Below, in pieces: positions 11,020 to 22,640 of a DNA stretch of 64,000 nucleotides. The notes beneath the pieces are model-generated. The model did not search any database, had not been told where the DNA came from, and saw only the letters and a program-made list of their open reading frames with translations. The first letter of the stretch is position 1; each line of letters starts with the position of its first letter. Made by a program: the position numbers and the translations under genes. Source of the DNA: Chinchilla lanigera (Eukaryota > Chordata > Mammalia > Rodentia > Chinchillidae); contig NW_004955435.1 in NCBI RefSeq assembly GCF_000276665.1, forward strand, positions 3,115,147 to 3,179,146. Direction: 5' to 3'.

Positions 11020-12480
11020 ATTATATTTTATAAAGCAAGTGCTACAGTTTTGAGCAATCTCACCTCTGTTTTCATGGGACACAGATACGGTATGAACGGT
11101 GTCAACATCATTAGCTGCTGTTTTGTAAACCTTTGTAATTCTTCAGCTGGATTTAGTTCAAAAGGGGTTCCCACAAAATAGAAAAATACTGCTTTGAGTG
11201 TACTTTTTTATTTAAATTAAAGATACTTCAAACCAGACTCCCTTTCTGTGTTTGGTTCAACTCCTGGCTCCAGGATAAATATTAATTTTAGGTAGTAATT
11301 TTGAATTGAATCACAGATAGAATGCAATTTCTAAGTATTTGTCAGAGGATTTTTGGTATAAATGTGGTTTTCCCTTTTTTCTTTTTTTCCCTTTTTTTCA
11401 AATATGCATAAGCAAAAATTCTTATAATCTCCGACATGTCTAGGTATTTCCATGAATTTTCCTCTGCTTAAAATATATTGCTTTCTTTGTAATACAATTC
11501 TCAGCTTTTGTGTGAGTAATAAAGGAGAAGCAAGATTATATTTAATAAAGGATTTCTGGGGCCGAGGAGAAAGGCCACATATTGAAGATACATTCTTGCA
11601 ATGTGTTCTGGAAAGAATTGAACACAGGCGTTGGTAGATCTTCCTCTTTACAAAGCACTTCCTCTGACATTTCTGAAAAATACTTTATAGAAAAGGAATA
11701 AAGTGGCAATCTGCATTGCTCAATGGTTTCTATCGTTCTATAATAGATTGTTCCTGAGAAATTGTATAAAATGTTTTGCTGTTTATTCTGTGGCCGTGTT
11801 ATTTTAATTTGGTACCATCGTGTGACTGATAAGCCGTCAGGGTGAAAATTTCCTGTTTTGCAGTCTCAGAATGTTAATAATTACCCTAATTAGTAATCCA
11901 CAGCAAACAGGCCTCAGTCACATGGACTCATTTCTGCCACGTTTCAGGATCATGAGTCAGTTCCAAGTTACTGTTGTTGTTTTAGAAATTATCCTCTCTG
12001 CACAAAACTTCCTAACAGCACTCAAGTCTAAAAGAAAAGCCAGATCTGGGAGGAAGTAAAAAAAAGACAAAAAATTGCTTTCCTTTAAGGAATAGGCATC
12101 TATCTTCAATTCTCATCCTTTAATTATGTATCAGGTGAGCTAGGCCTCCTGTGTTCACTTTTAAGGCACACTCAGCAATCGATAAAGTGTAAAATAACTT
12201 TGCCTGAAAAATTAAGCAGCACGTATCATTTTGGGAGACAGTTCCCACACGGCTGAACAGGCTGTGCAGCCAACGGGTTGAGTCCTCACAGTGAGTGGGT
12301 GAAATTTATACAGCGCTGATGAACTCTTCCTCTGCACTGCACATCTGGGCGAAGTCCTACTGGTCTAAGCAGCATAGCAATGAGTAGTGTTCCGGAAAAG
12401 ACAGTTGTCACCCACTCTGCGCTTTGCGAACTGTCCTGCCTGCTTTTCTTTCATGCCTAACTCATTTAGGTTATGGCTAT
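11020..12480. other. Repeat-poor unique DNA, candidate conserved non-coding element near 11820-12060
   Basis: No transposon was recognised. 11873-11893 contains GTTAATAATTACC (HNF1/POU-like) followed by CTAATTAG, a palindromic homeodomain core. The sequence around it is balanced in composition and free of simple repeats, as is typical of conserved enhancers. This is a suggestion only; conservation was not tested. Confidence 0.25.
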
Positions 12481-12630
12481 GTCTTTTTCAGCATTTACCT
12501 TACTGCGTCTGTAAATCCTAATTTTTTTTCTCTTTTGAGTCCTGGAGACTGATTATGCATTTTGAGCACCCAGCACAATCACGGGTACATGGTATGCAGT
12601 CAGTGAACATTACTGAATAAAGAAGTGGGT
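12481..12630 (+). repeat. MIR/L2 3'-end fragment
   Basis: TTGAGCACCCAGCACAATCA, then ATGGTATGCAGTCAGTGAAC and ATTACTGAATAAAG, follow the familiar MIR/L2 3' end (GCACAGTGCCTGGCACATAG...CTCAATAAATG). It is degenerate. Confidence 0.5.
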
Positions 12631-12664
12631 GTAACTAAGCACAGGTATAACGGCTTTACAATAA

Positions 12665-13160
12665 TTAATTCATTCTCATTCACTGCACAAATTTCAAGGG
12701 CTTACTATGTGCCAGATACTGTGCTACATGGTGAAAACAGTGGAAAGGAAGTGATACACAAATTTCGAATGGCTAAATATTGAGAATTTCTGATCTTCCC
12801 TCTTCAGGTTAATGTTGGAAGCAGGTGTACTTAAGTATAAATGTGTTAAATGGCCAAGATGGAGCTAATTCCACTGCACACACATTCTTCCAAGCCGAGA
12901 TTCAGGTCTCATTCAAAGTGACAAGGCTGCACCTCCCTCCCTGACTTCCCACCCAGTCGTACTGTCTGCTCACCTTGGGTAGCGTGTGCCTGGGTCAGGT
13001 TGTCACTGGTACTCAGTGTCTGAGAAAGAACAGTAAAGAAGACAGGTACTGTTCCCGATCTGTCTCCTAAGAGCTACAGTCCAGTGAAAGAGACAGGCAT
13101 TTTACAAATAATTGTTTAATCACAACTGTAATTAGTGTTACAAAGGAGAACAGAAAGCTA
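12665..13160 (+). repeat. L2 LINE fragments
   Basis: GGGCTTACTATGTGCCAGAT followed by ACTGTGCTACATGGTGAAAA is the classic L2 3' motif. 13030-13150 (CTCCTAAGAGCTACAGTCCAG ... TTTTACAAATAATTGTTTAA) continues in the usual L2 order. 12840-13010 between them is GC-moderate and unassigned. Confidence 0.6.
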
Positions 13161-13389
13161 TAACACATAAACAGTGGGAGAGCTGTTTCTTGCACCTGGG
13201 AAGTTCTTCCCACTATCACTTACCTAGCTTCCTGCCATTTTTCCTCACCTCCTCTCCCACCCAACCCCGTGCTCATCTGAATTAGATCTTTGTTTTTCTC
13301 TGTTACAGCGTTTTGTTGTGTGCCTTCAAACCAGCTGTCACAGTTATATGAATTTATGTAATATTCTATTGTGTAGATTTCCCATTGGA

Positions 13390-13490
13390 TTTTGCATTTC
13401 ATGAAAGTGAGGACTGCATTTCTTTTGTTTACAGATTCGAGGCTTAACAAGATGCCTGAATTTTGCATGTTTCCAGTAAGTGTTTTTGTA
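13390..13490 (+). repeat. Possible L2 3'-end fragment
   Basis: ATGAAAGTGAGGACTGCATT, GATGCCTGAATTTTGCATG and TTTCCAGTAAGTGTTTTTG loosely follow the L2/MIR 3' end (GAGGGCAGGGACT..., AGTAAGTGTTTGTTG). Weak. Confidence 0.35.
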
Positions 13491-14532
13491 TCCTCAAATA
13501 GCCAAGAGATACACTTCTTAAATCAGCTACGTGAAAATGTGCTCTAAAAGCGATCGCTACTGGAGGTTATAGAATGGGCAAAATGACTTAGTGAAAAAAG
13601 AAATCATGGTGCACAGCACATTCCAGGTGAGAAGAGCCCGCTGGGAAACAGCGACATAAGGAGAGGCTGGATGTTCCCCGCCCTTTCCCAAGTTTCTCAG
13701 GAATTATGGTGTACTGTGTTTTTGTGTATGTTTCTCTGCTATGATTAATCAAAATTAGGAATGCTGTTTGTGAACCGTAATGGTGCCCTGGAAATAGAAT
13801 TGCTACCTAAGGCTTCACTTAACTACTTAGCTTTTCTTCAGAAAGCTTGAACGTACACAGAGTCACATTTATAGCCTATACCATTTCACTTTCAAATACA
13901 AATGAGATTTGAGATTACATTTTGTGGTGTCTAGACCTTGATATTCAAACTCGGAAAATTATACTTCAGAGCCAAGTAACTCAGTGAGTCAATGATGTTT
14001 ACAAACACCAGTACATTAGGAGTTTGGCCTTAGGCAGAATGTGCTACATTTACACCATCAGCTGCAACTGCGAATGGAGAAATAAGCAAAGAAGGCAATA
14101 TAAACAAAAGTGTGCTTCAGGTTGTATCCTCTTTAAAAGCCAGCTTATGAGTTTGCCTAGGTTATTTTTTAAGCTTGGAACTCTGTCTCCTCCATTTTAA
14201 ATCAGAGGACAGGAATCTTTCTATTTGGTGACCTCTTGTGGACTCCAAACATTGGAAGCATCTCTCATTTGATTATTTGCAATTGGACGAAGGTATGTTT
14301 AGTCCTGGTGACCTTGCTCCTAGCCTTCTGGAGTCCTATGTGTCCCTTCTGGGTTGGAGTCTTTCAGGTGACAAGCTCCCAAAGCATTTTTTGAATATGT
14401 CAGAAAACTCAGCATCTTTGTGAACAGGCTTGTTGGTTGTAAATAGGTGATACCTTCAAAGGAGGGTATTAGCTGTTGCTAGTCCCTGGAACATTCTCAA
14501 ACTTTGAAATAGTGATAGCTGTGATAAGATAA

Positions 14533-14623
14533 ATCCCCCCCCCTCCCCCGGTACCAGGAGTAGAACTCACAACCTTGCACTTGCCAGGCAGGCGCTGTGC
14601 TGCTGAGCTAAATCCCCAGCCCC
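14533..14623 (-). mobile_element. ID-type SINE with a G-rich tail
   Basis: Minus-strand ID: GGTACCAGGAGTAGAACTCA, CCTTGCACTTGCCAGGCAGG, CTGAGCTAAATCCCCAGCCC. The plus strand has C runs (about 14534-14549) where other copies have T-rich sequence, so the element's own 3' tail is G-rich instead of A-rich. Target-site duplications GATAAGATAA lie at 14523-14532 and 14624-14633. Confidence 0.92.
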
Positions 14624-14689
14624 GATAAGATAATATTTAGAGAAAACTTATTTCATCCTAAATCATTTCTCATATGAAATCATTTGTTT

Positions 14690-14835
14690 ATCAGAACAAA
14701 TCTAAAAAGTAAACAGAGATAGGGAAATTGAGGCACAAAGAATTTAAACAAAGACAAGAAGCTAGAATTTGAATACAAGCCCTGTGTCTCCAAGATTTTC
14801 CATCCTCATCTCTATGCTGTATTGCTACTCGTAGC
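14690..14835 (-). repeat. MIR SINE fragment
   Basis: The plus strand reads AGGGAAATTGAGGCACAAAG, AATTTGAATACAAGCCCTGT and GTCTCCAAG, the reverse complement of the MIR core in the right order. Confidence 0.65.
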
Positions 14836-14989
14836 ATGTGATATGGCTTCTCTAATGACACACTGATGAATCTTTTTTAAAATGTTAATGGTTATGTTTA
14901 TTTTAATTATATTTGAAAATTTAGCTTGTTCATTTAAGTCATGATTTCATGGCTATTTCTCTGGATACAGGGAAGATAAAAAAGTGATT

Positions 14990-15072
14990 TGGGTAGGGGA
15001 TTTAGCTCATTGGTAGAACATATGTCTAGCATAAATAAGGCCCTAGATTCAATTCCCAGTACCAAAAAAATA
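14990..15072 (+). mobile_element. Old ID-type SINE
   Basis: Plus-strand ID: GGGGATTTAGCTCATTGGTA, GAACATATGTCTAGCATA, GCCCTAGATTCAATTCCCAG, TACC, then an A tail (15063-15070). This is the general rodent ID body (CCTAGATTCAATTCCCAGTA), not the young local type. Confidence 0.85.
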
Positions 15073-15274
15073 AGGGATTCAATTTAAATGGATTTATATA
15101 AGGAGATTGAATATAGTACACATAGGACATAAATATGACAAGAATCTGGCAAAATAAATGCTGAAAAATTATGTGACATGGCCCTAATGGAATGAAATAC
15201 AGAGGCTCAGACATGATTTGTTTGATTTGGGTGATACCTTCTACACGGAAAAGTCTGTACCTTTTGTGACCTTT

Positions 15275-15595
15275 AATTGCAATTGTCAGCTTGACTAGAT
15301 TAAGAGATACCCAGCAAGTTAGTAAGCACAGCTCTGGGTGTGTCTGGATTTGAGACTGTGTCTTGTTCCTAACCTTTCTTCTCTGGCATATTTTCCAAAC
15401 TGTTCTGCTTCCCAGCTGGAGTAAGCAGCTCTGCTCCGCCGTGCTCCTCAATCATGTCTTTCCTGCTTTGGAGCCCACCTATGGATCATGAACTCAGCCC
15501 TCTGAAGCTGTGAGCCAGAAATAAACCTCTCCTATTTTAAACTGTGTATGTCAAATATTTTGTACCAGTAATGAGAAAGCTGACCAATACACATT
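15275..15595 (+). mobile_element. LTR-type interspersed repeat (ERVL/MaLR-like)
   Basis: It begins with TTGTCAGCTTGACTAGATTA and continues with TCTGGGTGTGTCTGG. It ends with CTGTGAGCCAGAAATAAACC (a polyadenylation-type AATAAA) and TTTTGTACCAGTAATGAGAA followed by GACCAATACAC. This is the layout of widespread mammalian LTR repeats of the MaLR/ERVL type. 34697-35010 looks like a relative in the opposite direction. Family assignment is from memory. No viral coding sequence accompanies it. Confidence 0.55.
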
Positions 15596-15754
15596 TCTGC
15601 AGTGGAGGGAGCTGCTATTTAAAAATGTAGCTTTGTATTCAGGCTTAATGCTTTGTTAATCTGCAATAGCCACTGAAAGCGGGTGTATGCTTTATTAAAC
15701 TCCAGGAAGGTGGAAAGGATTTTTAAGTTGTAGACTAAATTTTCTCATTATAGA

Positions 15755-15845
15755 TTGTGATGTGTGCATACTACATGAGGACAGGGTTTGCAGTCTTTGT
15801 ACTCCATAACTAGCAGATTTATTGTTGGATTGAATTGGATACGTG
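15755..15845 (+). repeat. Possible L2 3'-end fragment
   Basis: ACTACATGAGGACAGGGTTT, CAGTCTTTGTACTCCATAAC and ATTGTTGGATTGAATTGG parallel the L2 3' end (CTCCATGAGGGCAGGGAC..., TTGTTGAATGAATG). Confidence 0.5.
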
Positions 15846-16272
15846 ACTCTCATATCATAGAGAATTAGTTCTTCCTAAACCAGATACCACTCCATTATGT
15901 GAGAGACCAGACAGCCTCAAACCCTTCCTCCTGTTGTTATTCTTCCAAGTTTCTGTCAACATGGCTTATCATAATGACATCTGCAAGCATAGAGTAGAAG
16001 CCAACTAGTAAAATAATATTATTTTCTATTCTGCTATAATTTTTACATAAAGAATAAATTGAGGGATAGAAGAGTGATAAAATTTAGATGCTATACTTAT
16101 GAAAAATCAAGGGTGAACTTTTTGGGGTAGAAGAACAAATTCTTCATTTGTGCCTGTGAAACTTCCTATCTGAAAACAACCTTCATCTGTACCACCTGCT
16201 CCTGTCTGGGAAACTCATGTCCCTGTTGTCATTCTAAAATTTTCTTTCAAATTTCTTTCTTCATGAAGTTTA

Positions 16273-16390
16273 TTTTTTATTTTTTTTATTTATTTATTTA
16301 TTTTTGTTTTTCTCCGGTACCAAGAACTGAACTCACGACCTTGCGCTTGCCAGGCAGGCGCTTTTGCCGCTGAGCTAAATCCCCAGCCCT
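16273..16390 (-). mobile_element. ID-type SINE, young type
   Basis: Minus-strand ID with a T/(TTTA)n tail (16273-16310), CTCCGGTACCAAGAACTGA, ACGACCTTGCGCTTGCCAGG and CCGCTGAGCTAAATCCCCAG. Target-site duplications TTCATGAAGTTTA lie at 16260-16272 and 16391-16403. Confidence 0.94.
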
Positions 16391-16439
16391 TTCATGAAGT
16401 TTAAATATTCATAAAGTTTAAACATGGTGCGACTCAATA

Positions 16440-16860
16440 TTTCAGTTGGATTTATGTTGCTATAATAAAATACTAAGACTTGGCTTTATATTAAAAAGGT
16501 TTATTTGGTTCAACATTCTGGTGACCGAAAGGTCCAAATAGCATGGTATTACTGTCCTAGCAAGGGATCTCTTGGCTACATTACATGCAGAAAAGCCAGG
16601 AAGGGAAATGGCATACACAGAAGAGACCAATGACATGAATGGCTGTACATTCTAACTATCTGCCCTTGTGAGAAAGAATTCACCTCTGGAGACCCAACAT
16701 ACTTTATGAGATCAGCATTAAGATGTTCATGAGGGTGGAGCCGTATGACCTTTGATATTAGGTTTCACCTCTTGAAGGATCCACAACACCAGTACCACCA
16801 CTCTGGAGATCAAACCTCCAGTGCAAACTTTTGGTGGACAAACTGTATCTAAACCAGAGC
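16440..16860 (-). mobile_element. MaLR-type LTR (reverse orientation)
   Basis: TTGCTATAATAAAATACTAA, AAAAAGGTTTATTTGGTTCA, TCTGGTGACCGAAAGGTCCA, then near the far end GTTTCACCTCTTGAAGGATC and CTCCAGTGCAAACTTTTGGT. This is the order seen in reversed MST/THE-type solo LTRs (TTATAAAGGAAAGAGGTTTA..., ACATGAGATTTGGGTGG... in reverse). The short plus-strand frame at 16831-17085 is a shadow. Confidence 0.55.
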
Positions 16861-17329
16861 GCTGAGAACAGGCATAGGAAAGGGTCTCTGGAAAGGTTTC
16901 TGAAAGCTCCTTCCAAATGGTCTCACAAAACGGTAGCCAAGGAGCCAGAAATTTTTCTATTAGAGTTTTATTTCTCCACTTTTAGCAAATGTGTTTTCAG
17001 AAAGGGCCTGGAAAATAATAATAATGTAAATAATGTAAACAGTACAACAATTGGCTATCAAGACTTTGGTATTTGTGTTAACTAGTGTTACCTCCATAAG
17101 AACATTGTATAAATTGTATTTCTTCTACAAAGTAAAACAAATTCAATTTAGATAACTTAGAAAATACTAGTATAAAACTGGAACTTGCATATGTGTTTGT
17201 GTTTATTGTTTGATAACTTTTCTTATGTATTTTGAAAATTTTTCAATGACACAATGTTGTTTTACAACATATCATGTTATAGTATTCTGTTTTTTGAAGA
17301 TACCATTTTATATTCAAACTTTTTGTTTT

Positions 17330-17600
17330 CTTTTTTACCAATATATGCTTATGATACATGATAATTACATCATCTTGGGGTATTGATATATGTGCATATT
17401 GCATCTTAATCATTCTCACCTCCTTTTCTGGTGATACTATCTCCTCACACCCTCAGGTGCCCTTTTATATCCACAAGATGTACCTAAAATTTTGTCTGAC
17501 TTTTGCTATTGTAAATAACATCGGACTGAAATTCCTTACGATTAACTCTGAATATTCATGATAATTTCTCTAGAATAAATTAGTACTAACTAATGTCCCC
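17330..17600 (-). repeat. LINE-1 3' UTR fragment (reverse)
   Basis: TGATACATGATAATTACATC, GGGGTATTGATATATGTGCA, ATTCTCACCTCC and TTTTGCTATTGTAAATAACA match the reversed L1 3' UTR and adjacent ORF2 end in order. Truncated and diverged. Confidence 0.55.
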
Positions 17601-19984
17601 TGCCCACCCGTACAAATGGGGAGATACTAGATACAGTAATTTTTGAGAAGTTACAAGCCTTAGTGGGATATCAGAGTGAGTGGAGGGAGGGTTATTGATA
17701 AGCCATATGAAGGGACGCCGAGGATAAACTGTCTCTGACAGCTTCAGAGGAGAATTCTTCATACTTTATGGGTTGGCATGTAAGGTTGAAATGTGTTTGC
17801 TCTGCTGCTCTCTGCTCTCCTTTTAGTGCTCTTTTGCCTTTTCTCTACACATTTGTCTATTTACTCCCACTGAGCTATTGCAGCTGATGGCAAGAAGCTA
17901 TCATCATCAAATAAAGACAATATTTTTAGAAAGTAATGATTTACCAGATCTCTAAGTTAGAGTGTTATCTGTACTAGTATTCTCACCTAGAAACTTTTCT
18001 TTAACCTGAGATTGCTTTAGTTTAATAAATGAGATTATTTTTATCTGTTACTGATACTGTACTTGGCAAAAGGCTAAGTTTGCATAATCATTGTTATGTT
18101 AAGAAGGGTGATTATGATAGAAAAACACAGAAATAAGTAATGTGATGTATTTTTAAAGGGGATTGTGTTTCAGTAATGATTTTCATGAAGGACTGTCATA
18201 AAGATATATAATATTTATGCAAAAATGATATAAAATCAACAAGAAACCCTAATTAATGAATCTGGAAGTAGCTATTTGTTTTACATTAACATCAATTCAA
18301 GAGATACCTCTCACTTTGGTGAGAATACTGTCCTATTCTCTGAAATCAACTTAATAAAATGCACTGTGCACATTAGATTTTCAAGCATTTGAAGAGTTCC
18401 CTCCAACTACACCAGTGAATCAGTTTCTATTTAAGAGCTACAGAATTCCTGAGGGAGGAGACTCTTGAAGAATTCTAAGACATCAACTAAAAACCTGCAA
18501 ATGTATGCAGCATTATTTAATTCAACCTGTTAGCATTGTCGATCTTTATTTTTGAGAGAAAAGAAATGCCGGGAAGCCATGTGTTTAGAACATATTCCCC
18601 AGGTACAGGTTCAGTTCAATAATTCAAATCTATGAACAGAGAGAAGAGCTCTTTTTTTGGCACATTAATTATACTTTCACTAGACTTTAAAATGGAAGAG
18701 TTGTGCGGACTTCTCACCTCAGTTCAACAGTTTTCTGCGAGGTCACTGAGAGCTTTGTCTTTGCTACAGTGTTTTTGAGGGAAAACGTGTTTTAATAAGT
18801 AGAATTATTTCTCCAGAGCGTGAGGACTTGACACTGATAGACCAGAGCTAAAGATGCTCCGCTCTGCCGGAACCTTTTGCATTAGTTCATATCCTCAGGA
18901 GTTCTGGACTGTCAGTGCTGAAGGGTTTGAAATTGGGAAATATATTACTCAAGTTTGCCCATTAAAATATCGAAATATTGGAGAAAAAAGCATCGAAGTT
19001 ACAGGCATGACATGCAGTATGTGACACCGGAAAAGTGCTGTGAATTTCAGGGGTTGTCTGAGCACAGAATTATACGATGTGACAAGTGCAGGCAATATTT
19101 TTTTGGTGAGCAGCTGACTTAACAGGAAGAGAAAACTCCACGGAAAAGCATCAGTGCATAAATTGCTCCTTCCCTGAACTCAATGCTATTAATTCTTTGA
19201 TGCCAAAAGTCAAATTGTGTCAGAATTGGAATATGCTTTGACATTCTCTGCCGAATGGATGTACACCCAAAAATGACATTCAATCATATTCATGTTCCTA
19301 CCAATTTCTTAAAGAAAGACTTTGTAGAATTATGGTTGACATGGAACCTTCCTGTTTAAAGTTCAGCAAACTTTATTGTCAGTTGTTGCTATTTTGGCCA
19401 TTCACAGTCATTTATATTTAACAAAACATTCTAATGTACTCTCTCATTTGATATTATACATAGGCAAAATGAAGCTGAGCTTCCAGAGAGTATAATGATA
19501 GCAATGGTAATTTTTCTTTGAGGAGGATGAATGGGGAATTAGTAAGAATAATAATTCTACCCAAGCAGAGAGATGGAATAATTTCAGTGATTTTTTTTTT
19601 AATGCAGTCTACCTATAAAGAAATTTTTAAATGATACAAAGCACAGCACCCACTGTTGGAATCTTGAACACTAAGCTCAATTTCTTCCTAAGTACCCAAA
19701 CAGCATTATTTCTTCCCCTTCTTATATTGTCTTTAATGTCTAGTTGCTCTGGGCTCTATGAGATATTCACTAACAGCCTGAAACTGAGCAAGGTGCTTAT
19801 ACTGAGTACATATTAACATTTCCTTAAATATTTCCTAGAAGGTCAGCCAAAAAGTCTCACAATTCTAGCCCTTCGACAATCTAGGGAGCTTTTTTTTCCT
19901 CTTTCATTCATGGGCAAGATAAATGTCTCATTCTGGGGTAGCCCTATAAGAACATCCTTGTTAAATTAGCTCATGTGTATATTT
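17601..19984. other. Unassigned, mostly unique-looking DNA
   Basis: No repeat is confidently recognised over about 2.4 kb. 18230-19110 is balanced in composition, without simple repeats, and contains CCAACTACACC, TTAATTATACTTTCAC and other motif-dense stretches. It is a lesser candidate for conserved non-coding sequence. No open frame above 61 codons exists here. Confidence 0.35.
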
Positions 19985-20130
19985 TCAGTGTTCTCTGACT
20001 TTTATAAAGAATTTTCACATGTGTTATCTCATTTGACTCACAGTGATCAATATGATCAATTAAATGGGCCTATCAGATAATTATACCAGGGTAGGGTTTC
20101 CATGTTACTTCCAAACTGGAAGACAGAGAA
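19985..20130 (-). repeat. MIR SINE fragment
   Basis: ATTTTCACATGTGTTATCTC, ATTTGACTCACAGTGATCAA, then ATTATACCAGGGTAGGGTTT recall the reversed MIR 3' half (TATGTTATCTCATTTAATCCTCACAACAACC...). Degenerate. Confidence 0.45.
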
Positions 20131-20407
20131 TGGAAAGCTCATGGTGGTGCTCATCAAAGAATATAATTCAAACTGTCTGCTCTTTAGCTCCTGTCAAAAG
20201 ACTGGCTGAAGTGGTGAGAGAATGAGTTTCTGGAGATAAATTCGGTAATATGTGACATAAGGTTTAAAAATTCTCCACTTTGACAAAGCAATTCTATTTC
20301 TAATAATTTATCAGAAATGTATACAAATATAATATATATGTTATATGCATAATTTATTGAAAAGTTATACCTGAATGTTTAAATTAGGAAATCAGCTGCA
20401 ACTCTTT

Positions 20408-20526
20408 TTTGTTTTTGTTTTTGTTTTTTGTTTTTGTTTTTGTTTTTCTCCAGTACCGGGAACCGAACTCTCGACCTTGCGCTTGCCAGGCAGGCACTTT
20501 TGCCGCTGAGCTAAATCCCCAGCCCC
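20408..20526 (-). mobile_element. ID-type SINE, young type
   Basis: Minus-strand ID with a (GTTTTT)n tail (20408-20448), CTCCAGTACCGGGAACCGAA, CTCGACCTTGCGCTTGCCAG and GCCGCTGAGCTAAATCCCCA. Perfect 10-bp target-site duplications GCAACTCTTT lie at 20398-20407 and 20527-20536. The plus-strand frame at 20409-20630 is made by this element. Confidence 0.95.
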
Positions 20527-20536
20527 GCAACTCTTT

Positions 20537-21845
20537 GATATATATACCTACAATGAAATATGAGACTGAAATTAAAAATCATGTTACACGATGCCATCTC
20601 TCATTAAAGGTAGAGTTCCTCATAATTTAATAAGTACAAAATCAGACAAAACTGGTGAATACATTCTCAATGCATTTTTGAAAATAAAAATATATACTTA
20701 ATGAAAAATATTGGCTAAATACATTGAAAGTATGTAAACAGTGACCTGTTAGTGATAGAATTATACGTGGTTTGTTTTGCTTTTTGTGTGTATGCATGTG
20801 TGTATGTTCCCAGTGAGCATGTATTATCTCCATAATTAGGGTTAAAATATTTATGCAAAAAGAAACCTGGCAGAGGGAACTGGTCCTTATAGGACATCAG
20901 AGAAGGAAAAGCTGTTCAACAATTCTCATGCTAATGTACAGCACATAAAGACAACACACAAATAGTAGCCTAGCCACTCTAGCCATCACCTTTCCATTGA
21001 TAATTTGGGTTTCTTTAAAAATAAAATTAATGTTGAAGTTATTGTGTTCTTCAGAGTTCTTTCTACGTTCATACTGATAAGTGTTAAATTATTTTTGAAA
21101 TTTACTATAGATTAATAATTTACACATTGTGATTAATAATCATACATTGTGTGTGCATGTGTGGAAATATCACAATAAATCTCATTAAGGTATATTTTTC
21201 TTATTGTGTATCTGAATAATTTAGAAACATTGCCTACTTATGGGACTATTGTGGTGCTAGAAATTTTGAAGATAGAGTGAAAAAATTTTGATGAAAGTGT
21301 CTGGAACTTAGATCTCTCTGGATCTGTAGGCCTCACTGAGAAATTTCAGTGGTAATTCATGGGAGTGGAAGAGATGGGTGTCTCCCCTAAAGTGCTTTTC
21401 TAACCTCCTTGGTCCTTGTCCTTCCTTCCAGAAAAGCAACTATAAAGAGCCAACTTCTCACTTTCCCAGACTCTTTCCTGGCTAGGTGTGCTGTGGGATT
21501 TACCTGTCTCTACGGTAAGATTTAGGGAAAGACTTTTTTCCTTGATAAAGAAGGAAGCTCTGCTTGTGTTACTCCTTTACCAACACCTGTCCCAACCACT
21601 TGCTTCTGCTATTGTTTTCCTGGAGCTGTGAGAAACAGTTTTTAAAAACAAGACGACAGGCTGAAGAACAAGTCAGCATGCATCAAATGGTCCAGGAAAA
21701 ACACTGAAAGACCCAGTTCTTGATAGCATTACCAATCCCTTGATCAATGTCATTAATTAAGTCTAGACTTAGTGCACGGAATAAACCCTTGTTTGATCAA
21801 ACAATTGCCCTCCAGGCTCTCTGAAGGAGCCTAACTTGTAGTCAG
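20537..21845. other. Unassigned AT-rich DNA
   Basis: No recognisable repeat. Minus-strand frames at 20642-20897 are driven by a CA/TG-rich stretch (20785-20815). 21300-21620 is more balanced in composition. Nothing here supports a gene. Confidence 0.4.
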
Positions 21846-21849
21846 TACC

Positions 21850-21915
21850 ACAGAATTATTGTGAGAATTAAGTAAAATAATATATGTGTAACTGCTTTAT
21901 AAACAGTGCATAACT
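21850..21915 (+). repeat. MIR 3' fragment
   Basis: ATTGTGAGAATTAAGTAAAA, ATATGTGTAACTGCTTTATA and AACAGTGCATAAC follow the MIR 3' half (TTGTGAGGATTAAATGAG...AAAGTGCTTAGAACAGTGC). Confidence 0.55.
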
Positions 21916-22019
21916 CCCCAGATTTACTGTTATTTAGAGGTCGAATGCAGGGCTGTGGAAATGACATTTGAGCTGGACTGCAACAGATTTATTTGTGAAT
22001 CCCATACAGCTACCTTATT

Positions 22020-22190
22020 AGATCTTGTGCATGGGAAAATGTGAACAGTCTCTGTGTGTGTCAGTTGTATCATCTGTGAAGGGGAAATTAATATTTTAGG
22101 GGGCTACTCTGAGGGTTAATGGAGTTAAAATATGGGAAAGTTCTTGGCACAGTTCTGGATGCATCTTGCTCAGTAAATGTTTGATGTGAG
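22020..22190 (+). repeat. MIR SINE, good match
   Basis: TCAGTTGTATCATCTGTGAA, GGGGCTACTCTGAGGGTTAA, GGAGTTAAAATATGGGAAAG, CTTGGCACAGTTCTGGATGC and CAGTAAATGT reproduce the MIR 3' two thirds in order. Confidence 0.78.
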
Positions 22191-22217
22191 AGAAAAATTA
22201 GCAAGGAGCAAGCGGTA

Positions 22218-22218
<1 letters not shown>

Positions 22219-22250
<32 letters not shown>
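22219..22250. repeat. (TG)16 microsatellite
   Basis: Sixteen uninterrupted TG units, followed by TACGTGCATG. A dinucleotide microsatellite, likely polymorphic. Confidence 0.98.
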
Positions 22251-22254
<4 letters not shown>

Positions 22255-22539
22255 TGCATGATCTAATCCAGGTAGAGAAAATACCTTCTGGCTTTTGAAT
22301 CTTTAAATCTATATGCAAGGTTTAGGACACCAAGAGATATTTCATGATGTCCTATTAATGAAAGAGGTAAAAGGAACTGTCCTAGCTTATTTTCCTCTCT
22401 GTGTAATGAAGTGAAGACTAGCACCTGCCATGAAAATTTTGCAAGGGTTAATTGGTCAGTATTTGTGGAGTCCTTAAAGTGCTGCATGGATCTATAACAT
22501 TTAATAGAAGAGAAGAGAAGAAACGGAGAGGAAACGGCA

Positions 22540-22640
22540 GTGCAGGGAGGTTAAGGTATTAGTTCAAGCTACACGCCTAATCTATTGAGCAGCCGGAATT
22601 CAATTCAAATTCAGGAAATCTGGTGTGGGAGCCTGGTTCT
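22540..22640 (-). repeat. MIR SINE fragment
   Basis: The plus strand reads AGGGAGGTTAAGGTATTAGT, CAAGCTACACGCC, GAATTCAATTCAAATTCAGG and GAGCCTGGTTCTTAACC. This is the reversed MIR core (GAGGTTAAGTAACTTGCCCAAGGTCACAC...GATTCGAACCCAGG). Confidence 0.65.
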
